64,000 nucleotides of DNA from Aurifilum marmelostoma (Eukaryota > Ascomycota > Sordariomycetes > Diaporthales > Cryphonectriaceae): assembly GCA_027559495.1 (NCBI GenBank), contig JAMXSV010000004.1, forward strand, positions 547,001 through 611,000. The letters run 5' to 3'. Below, piece after piece: positions 24,002 through 35,354 of this stretch. The notes below the pieces were generated by a model, which saw nothing but the letters and a program-made list of their open reading frames with translations, was not told the DNA's origin and searched no databases. Position numbers and translations under genes: made by a program. Position 1 is the stretch's first letter, and every line of letters begins with the position of its first letter.

Positions 24002-24924
24002 TGAAGTGCCTGTATCTGTGTTTGTATCTGTGTGGTCTGAAGAACCCGAGAGCCTCGACAACCTGTGCTCAAGTCGTGAATAAGCTGGGTAGTGAATTTT
24101 GGTCTGTTGGTCGTGGATCATCGGCTTCCAGGTGTGAGCTGCTGATGACGAAAGAGGGAGGGTCCTTACTCAGGTGGTTGAATCCACCCACAGCAGTTGC
24201 CGGGAAGGGCGGAGCGACAAGTTGTGACAGCAGCAGTCACGACACACTGACACACTTGCAGTCCTTAGCTCCCGCCTACTCCAGGCTAACCGAACCACCA
24301 GCGCCTGCGAGCTGAACCACAGTCGTCGAGATTGCACGAGCTTGTGCGACGCACGTGAGAACCTGCCGTATCGGGGGAGGACCGTGACAAGATGCGGAAT
24401 GTAGTTGCTTCAGCTGTTCTGATTTTGAACCGCAATGGTAGCAACGGGGCGGTGAGACCAAGCCATATCCGTTCGGATCTGCCAGGGACTAAACATCCAG
24501 CTGTGCTGCCTAACAACAGAAGACTCGATCGAATGAAAATAACAGCTAGCAAATAGCCAGGGACCGATTCCAAAGCTTTGATCCGAGAAATTCAAAAACC
24601 GCGACAGTCCCCGGTCCTGTCGAGTCGAGATTCAGATTCACTTTTATTTTGTTTCAGAAGGCCATTTTCAGCATCGTGAGACTGCCCACAGGTGCCCTTC
24701 CCGCAATTGACAATGACATGAGACGCATTTGCCCCGTTGGCAGGTGTCTGATAAGTATAACATTTAACTCCCCGCCTCCTGTCACAAAAGGTGATATAGG
24801 AACCCAACACGAATGGTTCAACTTCCTCTCTTAAATTCCTTTCTTTTTCTTCCCTCTCTCATCTCGTCTTTCTCAACTCTAAACAACACTCAGCATCGTC
24901 AAAACAGCGCCAAGGCCAATAATA
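24002..24924. other. intergenic, promoters of the SHB17-like gene and a small hypothetical gene
   Basis: 923 nt, no supported gene. A pyrimidine-rich tract near 24825-24880 precedes the small hypothetical gene and looks like a fungal promoter/leader. Confidence 0.5.
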
Positions 24925-25407
24925 ATGTCAACATCCATAACCATGAGTCCAATCCCTGCATGGCGCTTACTAAGAGCCTTATCGATACCACTGCGCGCCA
25001 GGGATGCGACCTTGACATCGCCGCCCACTGAAGAAGCAACACCTGTAATACTAGGTGAAGACATTGAGCTGCGATTGCTCCCATCCCCACAACAGCACCA
25101 CCAGGGCCAACAACGCGAAGAGGCTGGCCTACCGCGACGACGGCACTCTTTTCAAAGGCGAGCTACAGAACCACCTCTACTGACCTCCACAACAACATAT
25201 CCACTCGAGACTTGTTCGCCAAAACTACCCTGGCCAGCACAGACTATCGTCGGAGGACCAAGAGCAGACTCGTCCGGCAGATACCACAGCAGGTCGAACA
25301 GCGTCCTGTCCGACGCCTCATCGCTTTCAGCACTCTCGGCTTCCGCCCCGTCCAAGACAAAGCGCGAGCTCGAAGCGGCAGCGGCGTGGAAGGAATTCTG
25401 GGTGTGA
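24925..25407 (+). CDS. hypothetical 160-aa protein, Ser/Arg-rich
   Basis: Uninterrupted frame from an ATG preceded by a CT-rich leader and AATA. No recognised domain. It has a Gln/His stretch, a basic RRRHSFQRRATEPP patch, a Ser-rich segment (HSRSNSVLSDASS) that looks like phosphorylation sites, and an Ala-rich end finishing EFWV. Codon use looks coding-like, and the protein is predicted disordered. It may be a genuine small fungal protein, or a leader of the gene beginning at 25512 (104 nt downstream). I cannot assign a function. Confidence 0.45.
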   Translation: MSTSITMSPIPAWRLLRALSIPLRARDATLTSPPTEEATPVILGEDIELRLLPSPQQHHQGQQREEAGLPRRRHSFQRRATEPPLLTSTTTYPLETCSPKLPWPAQTIVGGPRADSSGRYHSRSNSVLSDASSLSALSASAPSKTKRELEAAAAWKEFWV

Positions 25408-25511
25408 GGCAGGACTAGGAGCACAAAGAGGAAATCTGCCCGGTCCTTGCGACGACATAGCAAAACGCCCGAGAGAAGAGGAGGGGGGGAAAGTGTTATG
25501 TGCTGTTCAGG

Positions 25512-25958
25512 ATGGTACTACGTTTGAGCCCACGATCGTTAGCCCCTATGGGCCCGCGCATTATTACCGCCGCGCGCTTTGCATCGACTGCGCGTAGACC
25601 TCCTCCTCCTCGCTCCTCTCCTGGCAAGTCCTCAGCGGCTCCCAAGGCCGCGCCCAATCCGACTGAGAGTGCCCAGACCTTCCGTCGCATTGTCCTGACC
25701 GGTTCGATTGCCCTCATTACCATTGTCGGCGCCATCACGGGCGCCAAACTCAAGATGGATAAGGACGTCGTTGAGGAGCGTCGTCAGGCGCAGGAGATCG
25801 ACCTGGCAGAGCGCATCAGCATACTCGAGAGCCGGCGTGCGGGCCTTGTGGCCATGAGGATACCTCTTGAGAAGAAACTGGCGGATCTACGGAGGCGCAT
25901 GGCTGCCAAGAAGAAGGAGGAGGAGGGAAAGGGCCCGCTGAAGGCTAGGGGACAATGA
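25512..25958 (+). CDS. small mitochondrial-type single-pass membrane protein, 148 aa
   Basis: Single-exon frame beginning MVLRLSPRSLAP. The first 40 residues are basic, Ser-rich and acid-free (ARFASTARRPPPPRSS), typical of a matrix-targeting presequence with a cleavage-like RFAS site. A single transmembrane helix (RIVLTGSIALITIVGAITG, about 58-77) follows, then a charged coiled-coil (EERRQAQEIDLAERISILESRR) and a Lys-rich end. A GTG further upstream is open in frame but ATG at 25512 is chosen. Predicted inner-membrane protein. Assembly-factor-like architecture, but I do not recognise the family and assign no role. Confidence 0.75.
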   Translation: MVLRLSPRSLAPMGPRIITAARFASTARRPPPPRSSPGKSSAAPKAAPNPTESAQTFRRIVLTGSIALITIVGAITGAKLKMDKDVVEERRQAQEIDLAERISILESRRAGLVAMRIPLEKKLADLRRRMAAKKKEEEGKGPLKARGQ

Positions 25959-26918
25959 GCGACTGGGATGAACTATCCGATATGGACGGAAGAAAAAAAA
26001 GCTGATTATATTCATCATTACGACTTACCAGTCGTCGTGACGAGAATTTGTTCCTCGGCGGGCGGTAGGTGCTATCCCCGCTATCGCTTGGATCCTTCTC
26101 TTTGAGAAATCCTTGTACGACCGCTGCCACGCACATGACATGAGAGACCACCTCCTGTCGCCTGCATGCAACGTGAACACGGCGAGACCGTCTTGAGGAT
26201 GACAAAGAGAAGAAGAAAAGGTGACGAGCGCGCGGGGTTGGTGCCCGGGGTATGAGCTGGGGCCGTGACGCACCGGGTATCCTGAGGGACCAGAGCCCGG
26301 CTATGCCAGCTCGAACAAGGCTACAAGATGACTATCGGTCGTCACAGCGTTGACTTCCCCAGAGTGTGTCAAGGCAACTACGCAAGTCTGTGTTGTTATG
26401 GTTCTCTGGCGGACCATACACCATCCCAGGTCGGATGATGGCGGCTCCGGCCTACGTTCCGTCTGTTGTACTTTGGTGGAAAATCTTGCCCGATTGATTT
26501 GTTCGTAATGCACATACGAGGTGTCACAAATTCGACATGGGAATTTAGTTGTTGCTACACTTCATTTCACTAGCCGCCGTGGCGGTCTCGGACAACCCTG
26601 CTCTGCCGCCAAACCATGCCATCTATGTGGTCTCTCGCGAATGGCGAGGCTGGTCAGAACCCATAGCAGTACTCAGCTTTGCCTGCCAGCACGAGCTCTT
26701 TGACGTCGCTTTCAAGGTATTTATAGATTTCGTGCTACATGAAAAACCTGACTTGAAGATGGTGACACAAAACTGTTGATGACTAAGTGAGGTAGCGACC
26801 AGCATTTATAGCAGCTCTCTTAGCGCAGCCCAACTACTCAGGTTTCTTTTCCCCACCAAACTCTTCTCTTCGCCTGCCAGTCAGCCTGGGCCCGCACACG
26901 CACGACCCAGCCTCAGTC
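25959..26918. other. intergenic, no supported gene
   Basis: 960 nt upstream of the SRR1-like gene. Short frames (for example 26549-26779) have no recognisable features. Probably promoter of the SRR1-like gene. Confidence 0.5.
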
Positions 26919-28138
26919 ATGACATCCGTCGGCAAAGCAGAGGACGACGGCCAAGACCAGTGGACTACAGTTGTGAGGAAGGGTAAAGGCAAGAAACTCG
27001 GCCGCATGACCGCCCCAGCTGATGACCCACCCGCCGATGGGCCCAACAAGAATCAACAACTCTCGCCAGACGACATCCGTGCTGACTACGACAAGATCTC
27101 TGCCGAGTTCTTTCAGTCAAAATGTTATGCCAAACTCTCCAAGGTGGTCAGAAAGAAAGCCCCGACCCATGCACTCATCGACCGGGCCATCTGTCTCGGC
27201 ATTGGGGCATTCGATCCTGCGGACGGCAGTGTGCAAGGCCGGCGGAGAACGCACATTCAATTGGCTGCCTTCCTAAAGATAGTGCAGATTCTCGGTATGG
27301 AAAACCACCTCCTAATCTTCACTCTCTTTTTCACACACACACACACGCACGCACACATTTGCAGTGAATCGCATATCCGCGTATGTGAGCCCTCTGCTAA
27401 CTCGCAGCCGCTCCAGAGGAAGAGCAGGCCGGCGAAGGAAAAATCGAGTGTTTCTACCAGGAGCCTCGATTCTCTGAGCAGGACAAGGAGTTCATAACCA
27501 GCCTCGGAGGCCAAGTCGTCAACTCTCCCGCCTCGTATCGTATGATCGACGAGTCCACTCTGGTCTACGGTATTCACCTCTACCGCGATGTCTGGAATAA
27601 GGCGCTCGAGCGGCAACTGCCTGCAATGTGCGTGACGACCCCCTGGGACGTCTGGGAAGGGTAAGTGATAGAGGCTGCTGGCATCCACAACCCCCTCCCC
27701 CCAATCCCCCGGGATGTTTCCTCTTGTGCGTCGTATTCTATAGACTGACTTACGTGTGTGTATATTTCTGACTATAGCTGCTGGGCATCCGACTACTGTA
27801 TTGATCTCTATCGAATCCATGAGATGGATTCCAAGATCATCTACCAGAAGTACAACATAGAGCCAGATTTCGATACAGCCTTCTCCAGCACTTGTATCTA
27901 CTGGATGGTAGACACCGCTGAGGCTACGCACCTTCCAAAAATTCGTGATGGCAGTGGGGATGAGCGCGACAGCGATGACAGCAGCGACGACGACGGTCAC
28001 GACGACGAAAAGATGGAGGAGCAGGCGGAGGAGGGAGCCGAGGATGAAGCCGAGGAGGAAGACGACGACGACGACGACGACGACGGTGATTACGAGAACG
28101 AGGATGAGGAAGAGGACGATGCGGATGAGATGTCTTAG
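26919..28138 (+). CDS. SRR1-like domain protein with acidic tail, about 329 aa
   Basis: Resembles the SRR1-like family (plant SENSITIVITY TO RED LIGHT REDUCED 1 and fungal Ber1-type proteins). Three exons: 26919-27294, 27408-27660 and 27778-28138. A basic KGKGKKLGR stretch is followed by the core motif CLGIGAFDP (about 92-100) and HIQLAAFLKIVQIL, then FSEQDKEFITSLGGQVV and an ESTLVYGIHLYRDVWNKAL segment. Intron 1 contains a (CA)n run. Its acceptor CTCGCAG was chosen, not an earlier TTGCAG, because only this gives ILAAPEEEQ in frame; the CTAAC branch is unusually close to it. After exon 3 the protein ends in about 55 mostly Asp/Glu residues, including eight GAC repeats. Such tails suggest chromatin or basic-protein binding. 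Biochemical role is unproven. Confidence 0.8.
28061..28084 (+). repeat. (GAC)8 trinucleotide repeat, coding
   Basis: Eight GAC codons encoding a poly-Asp stretch in the SRR1-like acidic tail; likely length-variable between strains. Confidence 0.8.
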
Positions 28139-29050
28139 AGCACAGAAGATACGGGTCTTGCAGATACGAAGCAGGTGTTGTAGACGGCTGGTTGGACGTC
28201 TCACACGGCAAGTCTGTTATTATATGGTGATTTCTACTCTTGGTCTGTGAAGGGCCTGGCGCCCGCAGCAGCCAACCATGATCTCTTATCACTCTATTGG
28301 AATCCATGACAAGAAGCGAAGAAAGCATGGGGAGAAGGACGCGAGAGAAGGGAGAAAAAAGAAAAGAAAAAAAAAAGGGCTTTCACTAATTAGTCTGTTA
28401 ATCACTTAGCCTGCTGGGCAATAATATCGGCCCCTGTCAAAGGCCTTATATCAACTTAGCCACACAAGAGTTGCGCTTGGGGTGTGAGCAACGTACTTCG
28501 CCCGAGCAGAATGACATGACGCCATCGTGACCAGTCCGTCAGGAATACCATCAAACACAAATCCGCATCGGGGCAAGTCACCAGAGCAAGCTGTGAGGTT
28601 TGGGTCGCATTTGGGGGCCTTCTCCAGGATGACGGGCATGGGATCGGCTGTTGATCCAGTGTCAACTCCCCAGGAATTGGCCACCACGTGTCAGCGGTAG
28701 GGGTGGGTAATCAGCAGGTCTTGTCCGGCCATGTCAGATCAAGACATTTCCTCAGTCGGAATCAAGGAAGCAGCAAGAAAGAAGGGAAGAAGAGAAATAA
28801 TGAACCAGGATGCTAGACCTAGGCTGGGTCATTGTCCATTTGATAATTCATTAATACTGTTTATACCACCCGCTACCCTCACGCTTATTGAAACCTCACA
28901 AAAGTGCACTGAATGGTGATGTCTGGATCACCCTTTCGCCTAACAAATATGACCTGGCCCCTCCCCAAGGTCGATACATAGGAGACGACTGCCAATAGCC
29001 CCGGTATTCGCTGAGCGGCCCCTCTCCGCTCATCCGAGGCTCAGTTCTTT
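28139..29050. other. intergenic, start of the gene-poor stretch
   Basis: No supported gene. A minus-strand frame at 28451-28687 (CDPNLTACSGDLPRCGFVFDG) has spaced Cys and could be a gene fragment, but I cannot place it. Confidence 0.4.
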
Positions 29051-29778
29051 CTAGTGATGCATGGACTCGATCAGTTCCATTGCATTTCTTACATTCGCCC
29101 AAGGAAGATGAGGAATCTCTCGCGGATCGTGCACATCAGGCTTGAGCTCGTCGAACAGCCTTCTGGCGAATTCCTGACAGTTGCTAGAAGCCTCGTGGTG
29201 CAGACTCCTGCCCACCTCGTCGGCTGCGTGTTCCCTGGTCAGTAAGTCCATCTCGCATTGTCCCAGCAGCATTCAAAATCAATTTATCCATCCCCCTCTC
29301 CCTGCTTTTCTCTCATACCTCGGCGGTCAACCTCCGCTGGAGGAAGCTCAGTGCACCCCAACAGCACCTTGCTGTGCTTGCCATCCCAGCCGTATCTGGA
29401 CCGTCTGTTGTATCGGTAGTGCCGATAGGTGATTCCCAGGTCCTCCAGTACAGCCTCGTAGTAGTCGTCTCCAACCAGCAGCGCCCACCGCTGAAGAGGG
29501 AAATTCAGATCGAAATGGCCGCGGCGGATACCGGCGGCGAGTGCCTGATGCGCAGTGTGCCAGATAGAAGGCAGCTTCCGCGTATACAGAAAAACACGTG
29601 CACACTGCCTGTGGTCAAGATGACTCCATTGCTGGATCGGAGTCGGTTGAGCGCGCAAAGGGTGGTGAGGGATGTGGCGGCCTTGTTGACGGACAGGCTG
29701 GTCAAGAAAGCTCGGCCCAATCTCACCGACATGGAGGTTATTGTGGCCTGATGCCTCGTAGACGTTGTTAGGATTCAT
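29051..29778 (-). CDS. uncharacterised fungal protein with NCQEFA motif; probable compensating frameshifts
   Basis: Two exons: 29778-29319 and 29223-29051, joined RR|ADEVGRS (95-nt intron). Recognisable parts are HFDLNFPLQRWALLVGDDYYEA, then YRYNRRSRYGWDGKHS, and SSNCQEFARRLFDELKP in exon 2. The alternation of an HW/RW-type strand and a conserved NC-x-F suggests a papain-like (NlpC/LRAT-type) fold, tentatively. In the main frame residues 27-57 are unnatural (HHPLRAQPTPIQQW). Over the same bases another frame reads TSLSVNKAATSLTTLCALNRLRSSN with far more GC-rich third positions. This points to two opposite 1-nt shifts between about 29703 and 29590. The gene may be young, decaying or mis-sequenced. 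I do not assign a function. Confidence 0.5.
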
Positions 29779-32700
29779 CTTGCTCCAGCAGCTGTCTCAG
29801 TGTATTGTGAGTGAGGACTCGAAACTTGTCCTTTCGACACACAATGCAAGCGTCACCATGGCCAGCACAAGATAGAGAAGTCTTATATATAAATGTACAC
29901 ATACGTTTGAGATTTGCAAGTCTCGACCAGGGCAACAAGCAACGGCATCCCAGGTAAGTAGGCAAGTATGAGGCGTGCGTCAACGAGCGGACGGAGCGTG
30001 CACCTAAGGGCCAGGGTTGGGGGGAGGGGGGGAGGTGCGGCACAAAGTCCGCCAGTCAGAGCCACATCTGCCAGCTACATGCAGCTCCAGGTAGCTCGCT
30101 TAGGGTAATGTGTAATAATTAAGGGACAAGGTGGCCTCGATTACTTTCTGCACGAGTCGCCTCGCTTTCTTTCCCTCCCCCTTTGATATCGTCGCTCGCC
30201 ATCGGGCGCCGCGTCCAGACCCATCATAATTACCAGCCAGACAAAGAGCCAGAGGATTCGGTAGCCTGAGCGGATCTTCATTTAGACACCATAAGTGACA
30301 ATCATGCCTCCTAACTTGTCGTAGCCTGCCGTCAAACTTTGCCTGCCCATCACTGACCTCACGCCTTCCATCATATTCACCTCAGGTTAACCTGAGTGTT
30401 ATTGCCCCTTGCCTTTCGACAAGGGGACGCCCATTCACAGTATAGGATGTGCCACCTTACAATCGTTTGTAATAATGACAGCCAGCATAATCAAGAGCGC
30501 CAAGGAAGTGATCACATGGCCGAACGCGGTCTCGGGCCTGAAAGCCTTCGTCAGGCATTTGTGAAAGGTCACGCGGAATCTCCAATGTACCTAGGTACTT
30601 TGGAACAATCGCAACCTGACGAACCATCTAATTGCGCATGAACTTCAGATCCACGTACAAGTATTCTCGGCCAGAGATGTGAATGAACATACTACTAAAC
30701 ATTGACTGAACATCCAAGCCCGATCTATGTTCTCTGCACAGGGTAGTCATGGTCGAGCGAGACCGAGCGGAGACTTCAGTTTTCATCAGTCGATGGGCAA
30801 TCAAGTACTGCATGGTAGTCAATGACTCTCAGAAATCATCGGGATACGATTATATGTCTACGAATTCATATATCTACCATATTTAGCCGCAGTCCATTCC
30901 TTATTCAGGGAGGAGGTCCGTCTCGTCTGATCCACACCGATCACATGCAACAGGGTGGCAATGCGATTTTCGTCTTACCATGACTTGACGTACTGTTTCT
31001 CTGCCGGCGTTGTGCAGATATGGCTCTCATGAGAAGCCTTGTTACTATTTGAAGATAATGGGTTGACCAGAAGATGGTTGTCTGAGCCTCATGAGAAAGT
31101 TGGCTCAGTTTGTTTCAAAAGGATGCCGGGTCCATTATAGTCGTTCACCACGGACGGGACTATCAAGGGCAAGTGCTTTTCTGAAAGACTACAGTGTTGA
31201 ATAAGACATCGTTGCTGGTATGACCGAGAAACTTATACTGATTAGGACATTTCAGTCTGTCGTCCGAGTCCGAACAATGCACATATAGGGACTGACACGC
31301 GCCCACAGCCATCTGCTGAAAGCCTCGCTCACAATGAACATCGTCGGTGTCTGCGCAGAAGCCCTTGTTCGGAAGATTGCGTAGATTGATTTGACTGACG
31401 CTTGCTCAGATCGGAGATGAATTGCAAGGCATGAAGAACCCGATCATGATCCGCCAAGAAGTACCATCCCATGCCACGTGGAAGGTCAAGCTAACGCACG
31501 GGGTTGAGCAGGCCCCAGAGATGGGCCCAGCGCCTGATTCTCAAGCAGGTTCAGGAATGAGACGTTCGATTTCTTTGCCCTAGGTTTCTAGGCTCTGTAC
31601 TCTGTACTCGCTAGAAACTACGGGCTTCGGAACAGCTAGTCGGAGGAAGTCGGACTTGCGTTTTGCTGACTGAAGCTATTTCTACACATTTTGGAGAAAA
31701 GTGACACTTTGGTGATTGAATAAGGCTAACCTGACGTGCTCTCCTGGCCTCAATGTATTCAACGAGGCGTGGCTTGTGGACCGTGTCGTGAATCTTCACA
31801 AGTCCAGGACCTACCCTCTTGGCCGTCTCTGCTTACCGCTTACCTCCTCTGCTTCCCAAGTTCGCAGCACATCTCACATCGTCTCTGACATGGCGACCAC
31901 TCTAGATCCTTCTCCTTGCCATCCGCCGGGTCTTTTTTAGTCATTTTCGCTCCTACCTACCTGGCACAGCAGGGTCTAGTCTGTCTTAACTGTGCATATA
32001 TTTTTCGAAGCTTGTCTTACAAGCACTCCTGGTTTTGCTGCATCATATCTATCACATGGCGTTTTTGCAGCGGCAATGTATTTGTTTCCCATATATATCC
32101 AACAGATATGGGATTAATGCCAGCACTGGACGTTCATCTTCAAGAAATTTGGCTCTGATATTTTTGAAGTGGTTGACAAAGGAGACTCTAGAAGGAAGAT
32201 GGGCTAATGAAGGAGACTATCATCTCGAACGCTTCGGCTCCTCCAGATATTGTCTTGTCAGCTATCAGTCAGAGACTCGAGGGTTGTAGAGTATTATGGA
32301 CTTCCATTGCTCATGATAGCCCGAAATCTTTGCAAGTTTCACCACGATCACACCTGTGTCCTGAAAATGACCATACGGAGATACTTAATACTCTCTTTGC
32401 GCAAGGAGATCAACCAGCTGCAACTTTGTCTTGCTGAGAAAAGCTTTTGCCGCATGACACTAAGGATGAACACACTGAGTAAATATGGGTGAGTGGCAGA
32501 ACAGTGTTAAGGTGCACTAGAATCCAGCATGGGAGAGGAGGTCGTGTATGTGGATGTGGGGGAAACGTCGGAGATGAGGAAGCGTGACCTAGTTGTATCA
32601 AGAGCATTCAATCCTGGCCTGCCACCAGCCAGGCAACTCAAGCTCGAACCACTCAGTCCCAGTCTGTCTCTGCTGAGACAATTCAGTCTACCTGGACAAT

Positions 32701-32982
32701 ACAAATTCAGCCTGCCTCCACCTACCTTCTCCTACTATATCATCTCTGTCCGTCTCTGCCTTGACAACCTAGACAATTTGATCCTAAGGTATGCAGTTCT
32801 GTCCTGCCTCCTCTTCACCTGTATCGATCTGAACTGCCAGCTGGGAGAAACGCAGCATGCATTTGCGGCAGATCCGGTTCCTGCGCTGTTGACCGCGCCG
32901 AAACAACAACATTGTTTCCAAATAGACAGGGAATTTCAGGATTGAATTACAACGCTGCTCTGGCCATAGTGGTTCCCTGTAT
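29779..32982. other. 3.2-kb gene-poor intergenic region
   Basis: No supported gene. Many stops in all frames. Short frames at 32035-32492 and 31410-31560 (ELQGMKNPIMIRQEVPS) read like protein fragments and may be remnants of decayed genes, but none is identifiable. Confidence 0.45.
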
Positions 32983-34041
32983 TTACAACCCATTTACAAA
33001 ACGACGCTTGCTTGAGCTTTGAGATGAAGACTGTCCTCGCTTCCTGCTTGCTCCAATTGTCTGCTTGTTTCCAATGACGACATGGTTCAGACCGTTGCGG
33101 ACTTGCTTCAATCGATCATCCGCACCCCAATCCATAATTTTGCGGACGTATTGACGGAAGCGACAGTTATGCTCTGGATCCTGCAAGATAAAGGTGCCAA
33201 TTCTCTGTGTGAGAAAACATTGATTATCCTCCATCCACGTGATAAACAGTCTAGCTTCTGTACCATTTGTAACAGCACTGAATGCAGTACTATCTACCGT
33301 AATCTCCGAGGTGCTTGGATGTTGCCTTAGACGATTTTGCAGTCGCTCGATCATATAGACGCAAGATGCACTAGCTCCAAGTGCCTGATTAGTCCCCACA
33401 TATAGACCACTGCTGTTGTTGCGACCCCCTTGGATCTCGATAGCGAAGAAAGGAAATACCAAGCTAAAGTTATTAGCTAAGGGCTCCAGTCCTAAGCTGA
33501 GAAGCTGATCGCGATGATAGGCGTCCGAGAAAGCCATATTTCGGTCGTATCCGTAAAGAAGGTTAGGACATGGGTTGCTGATCTTATATCTCGTGCCGAA
33601 AGCTGGGACAGTATGTCTGGACATTGGCTGGTTGCAAGACAATGCCAGGACATCTTCTAAATTCGGCTGTGGGAGTATGGAGCCTAGGAGATATTGCTGA
33701 ACTGCGTCCTCGGGTACGCCCTGTTCCAGCTGCAGCAATGCCTTGTCTGTCCGAATCTTATCCACAGTTGCATTGGCCGCCGACGATTTATCATACGACT
33801 GATCATAGTGTACTATTCGCTGGACCAGTGTTTGGATACGTTCGGGGAAAGCCTCGTATGGATCACGATAGAATATTCGGTTGTCCTCGAGGTTGAGTTC
33901 GCGGTATGTTGGAAGCTCGACCAGCTTCATTTGAGACCCGCTGGTTATAGAAGTCAGGAGGGAGTCGTTGGTATAGGATCTATCGTCTATGTCTCTCTCT
34001 GCTTGATCAGACCCTTCTATCCGAAGGGATGATTCTAACAT
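32983..34041 (-). CDS. DUF7924-type PD-(D/E)XK nuclease-like protein with altered motif residues
   Basis: Fungal-specific protein resembling DUF7924 family members, which look like PD-(D/E)XK-fold enzymes. Start taken at ATG 34041; single exon of 352 aa. Motif region: NPCPNLLYGYDR (about 156-167), where the family as I recall it has PDLLYGY, and FPFFAIEIQG (about 196-205), where the family has E-x-K. Here the positions are Asn160 and Gln204, so the metal-binding Asp and catalytic Lys both appear substituted. The later parts look intact: GTNQALGASASCVYMIERL, NGTEARLFITWM and YVRKIMDWG. The C-terminus is Ser/Arg/Lys-rich (SRKRG...SKRR), a likely nuclear signal. Upstream, 34260-34056 carries NNSIKRKRVEDWLE in another frame, the usual family N-terminus. 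The real gene may therefore begin there and be broken by a 1-nt shift near 34080. Neighbouring paralogue at 35355. Confidence 0.75.
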   Translation of the reverse strand: MLESSLRIEGSDQAERDIDDRSYTNDSLLTSITSGSQMKLVELPTYRELNLEDNRIFYRDPYEAFPERIQTLVQRIVHYDQSYDKSSAANATVDKIRTDKALLQLEQGVPEDAVQQYLLGSILPQPNLEDVLALSCNQPMSRHTVPAFGTRYKISNPCPNLLYGYDRNMAFSDAYHRDQLLSLGLEPLANNFSLVFPFFAIEIQGGRNNSSGLYVGTNQALGASASCVYMIERLQNRLRQHPSTSEITVDSTAFSAVTNGTEARLFITWMEDNQCFLTQRIGTFILQDPEHNCRFRQYVRKIMDWGADDRLKQVRNGLNHVVIGNKQTIGASRKRGQSSSQSSSKRRFVNGL

Positions 34042-35354
34042 GGCTGCAGCAGACAAGCGATGCCTATTCGTCGGATGATCCCTTCTAGCCAGTCTTCAAC
34101 ACGTTTTCGCTTGATGCTGTTGTTCCGAAGCTCGGAGGGAGCATGGGTAGGAGAGATAGATTCGGCAGCCGACAATGGATAGAAGCTCTGCTGTATTATC
34201 TGAATTAGTAGGATGATCACCTGAGGCAATGCCTGCATCTTTATTAACCTACGCAAGACTAAGCCTGAACTTCTTGACTGGGCCGGAATTAATTTGCGAA
34301 ATGATCCGGTGACGATCGCTGTCGCCTCGTTCTCATGATGGGTTGGCGATCTACGATTGAAGCACTTTCTGTGATGGCAGAATAGTCTTTGGAACCAGGT
34401 TGTGGATACGCGCCGGGCGGTATGGAGGGGTTGTTCGGAGGCACAGTCGGCGATAACCTTCGGTAATAGAACGTCTCTTCTGTAGCGGTCTCTAGCTAGA
34501 GACAACAGGGGCCTGCTAGTAGTGGTAAGTCGATATTATGTCTTGCTTCCCGTTATGTAAGGCGATCTCATCCTCCCCTCTTGTGTGACATCCGAGCTGC
34601 GATTGCGCTCTCTCTTGTTCCACTCCTTTGCAGTACCGCCCAATGACACCCCCAGCCTCAGTCCAGCTCCAAGGTCAAGGACCAGCTCGCCGCGCCACGG
34701 GCGCTGTTTCAAGAAGTACTGCTGAAGCCCACCGGCCGGTGCAAAGCCCCGTACCGACCCTTTCAGACGATGGCCAGCGGCTGGAAAACAATCTCGACAA
34801 CCGTGAGCAATTAATGGAGTGTGCCATCGAGGCTTTGACTCCTCTCATGCGAAGATTGAGCTAGTGGACCCAATGTAAGGTTAAAACTGAGGACTGTGAG
34901 AGGAGCATCAACCGAGTGGCTAACAGGATTCGTCCTTTCATGAAGATCTAGCGGAAGCGCCAAATGATTGATGAGATGGTCCAAAATGAATGTATTTGCC
35001 CTCATTTCATCCATGAATGTTGTCGAGTTTGAACATGCTTCGGCGATGGGACTAAAAAAAGATATCTGCAAGCTGTGGTTTACTCCACAGAACCTTGTCC
35101 CCGGTGGGTTAGCGCGTTGTTTAGCCCCAGGGCCCCTGCATATCCGCCAGTGACTGTGGTCCACTGCCTGCCTCGATGCCGTTGACAGCACCAACAAGCC
35201 CTTGTCCGGGCCAACTTCCGGGGGAAAGCATACTAACTTTCACCCCCGCGACTCAAATTCCTACAGCGTGTAGCCTACGCCCCTCTATCATGTTCCCCCC
35301 CATTGCCTGCATAAACACATCATCCTACCATCAATAAGGGGGACGGAGCTCACC
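34042..35354. other. intergenic between the two DUF7924-type genes, includes a detached N-terminal fragment
   Basis: The minus-strand fragment ...SELRNNSIKRKRVEDWLE at about 34145-34080 fits the N-terminus of the 32983 gene, shifted out of frame. A plus-strand frame at 34628-34864 (MTPPASVQLQGQG...) is of unknown status. The rest looks like promoter; CCCCC-rich and CATCATC sequence precedes the 35355 start. Confidence 0.45.

Noticed and set aside
27333..27360. CA-repeat in SRR1-like intron 1 as a regulatory element
   Set aside because: Simple repeat; nothing else supports function.
27295..27407. Additional small exon inside SRR1-like intron 1 (after TTTGCAG at 27364)
   Set aside because: It would need a second intron of about 27 nt, which is shorter than any plausible fungal intron; the single longer intron keeps frame.
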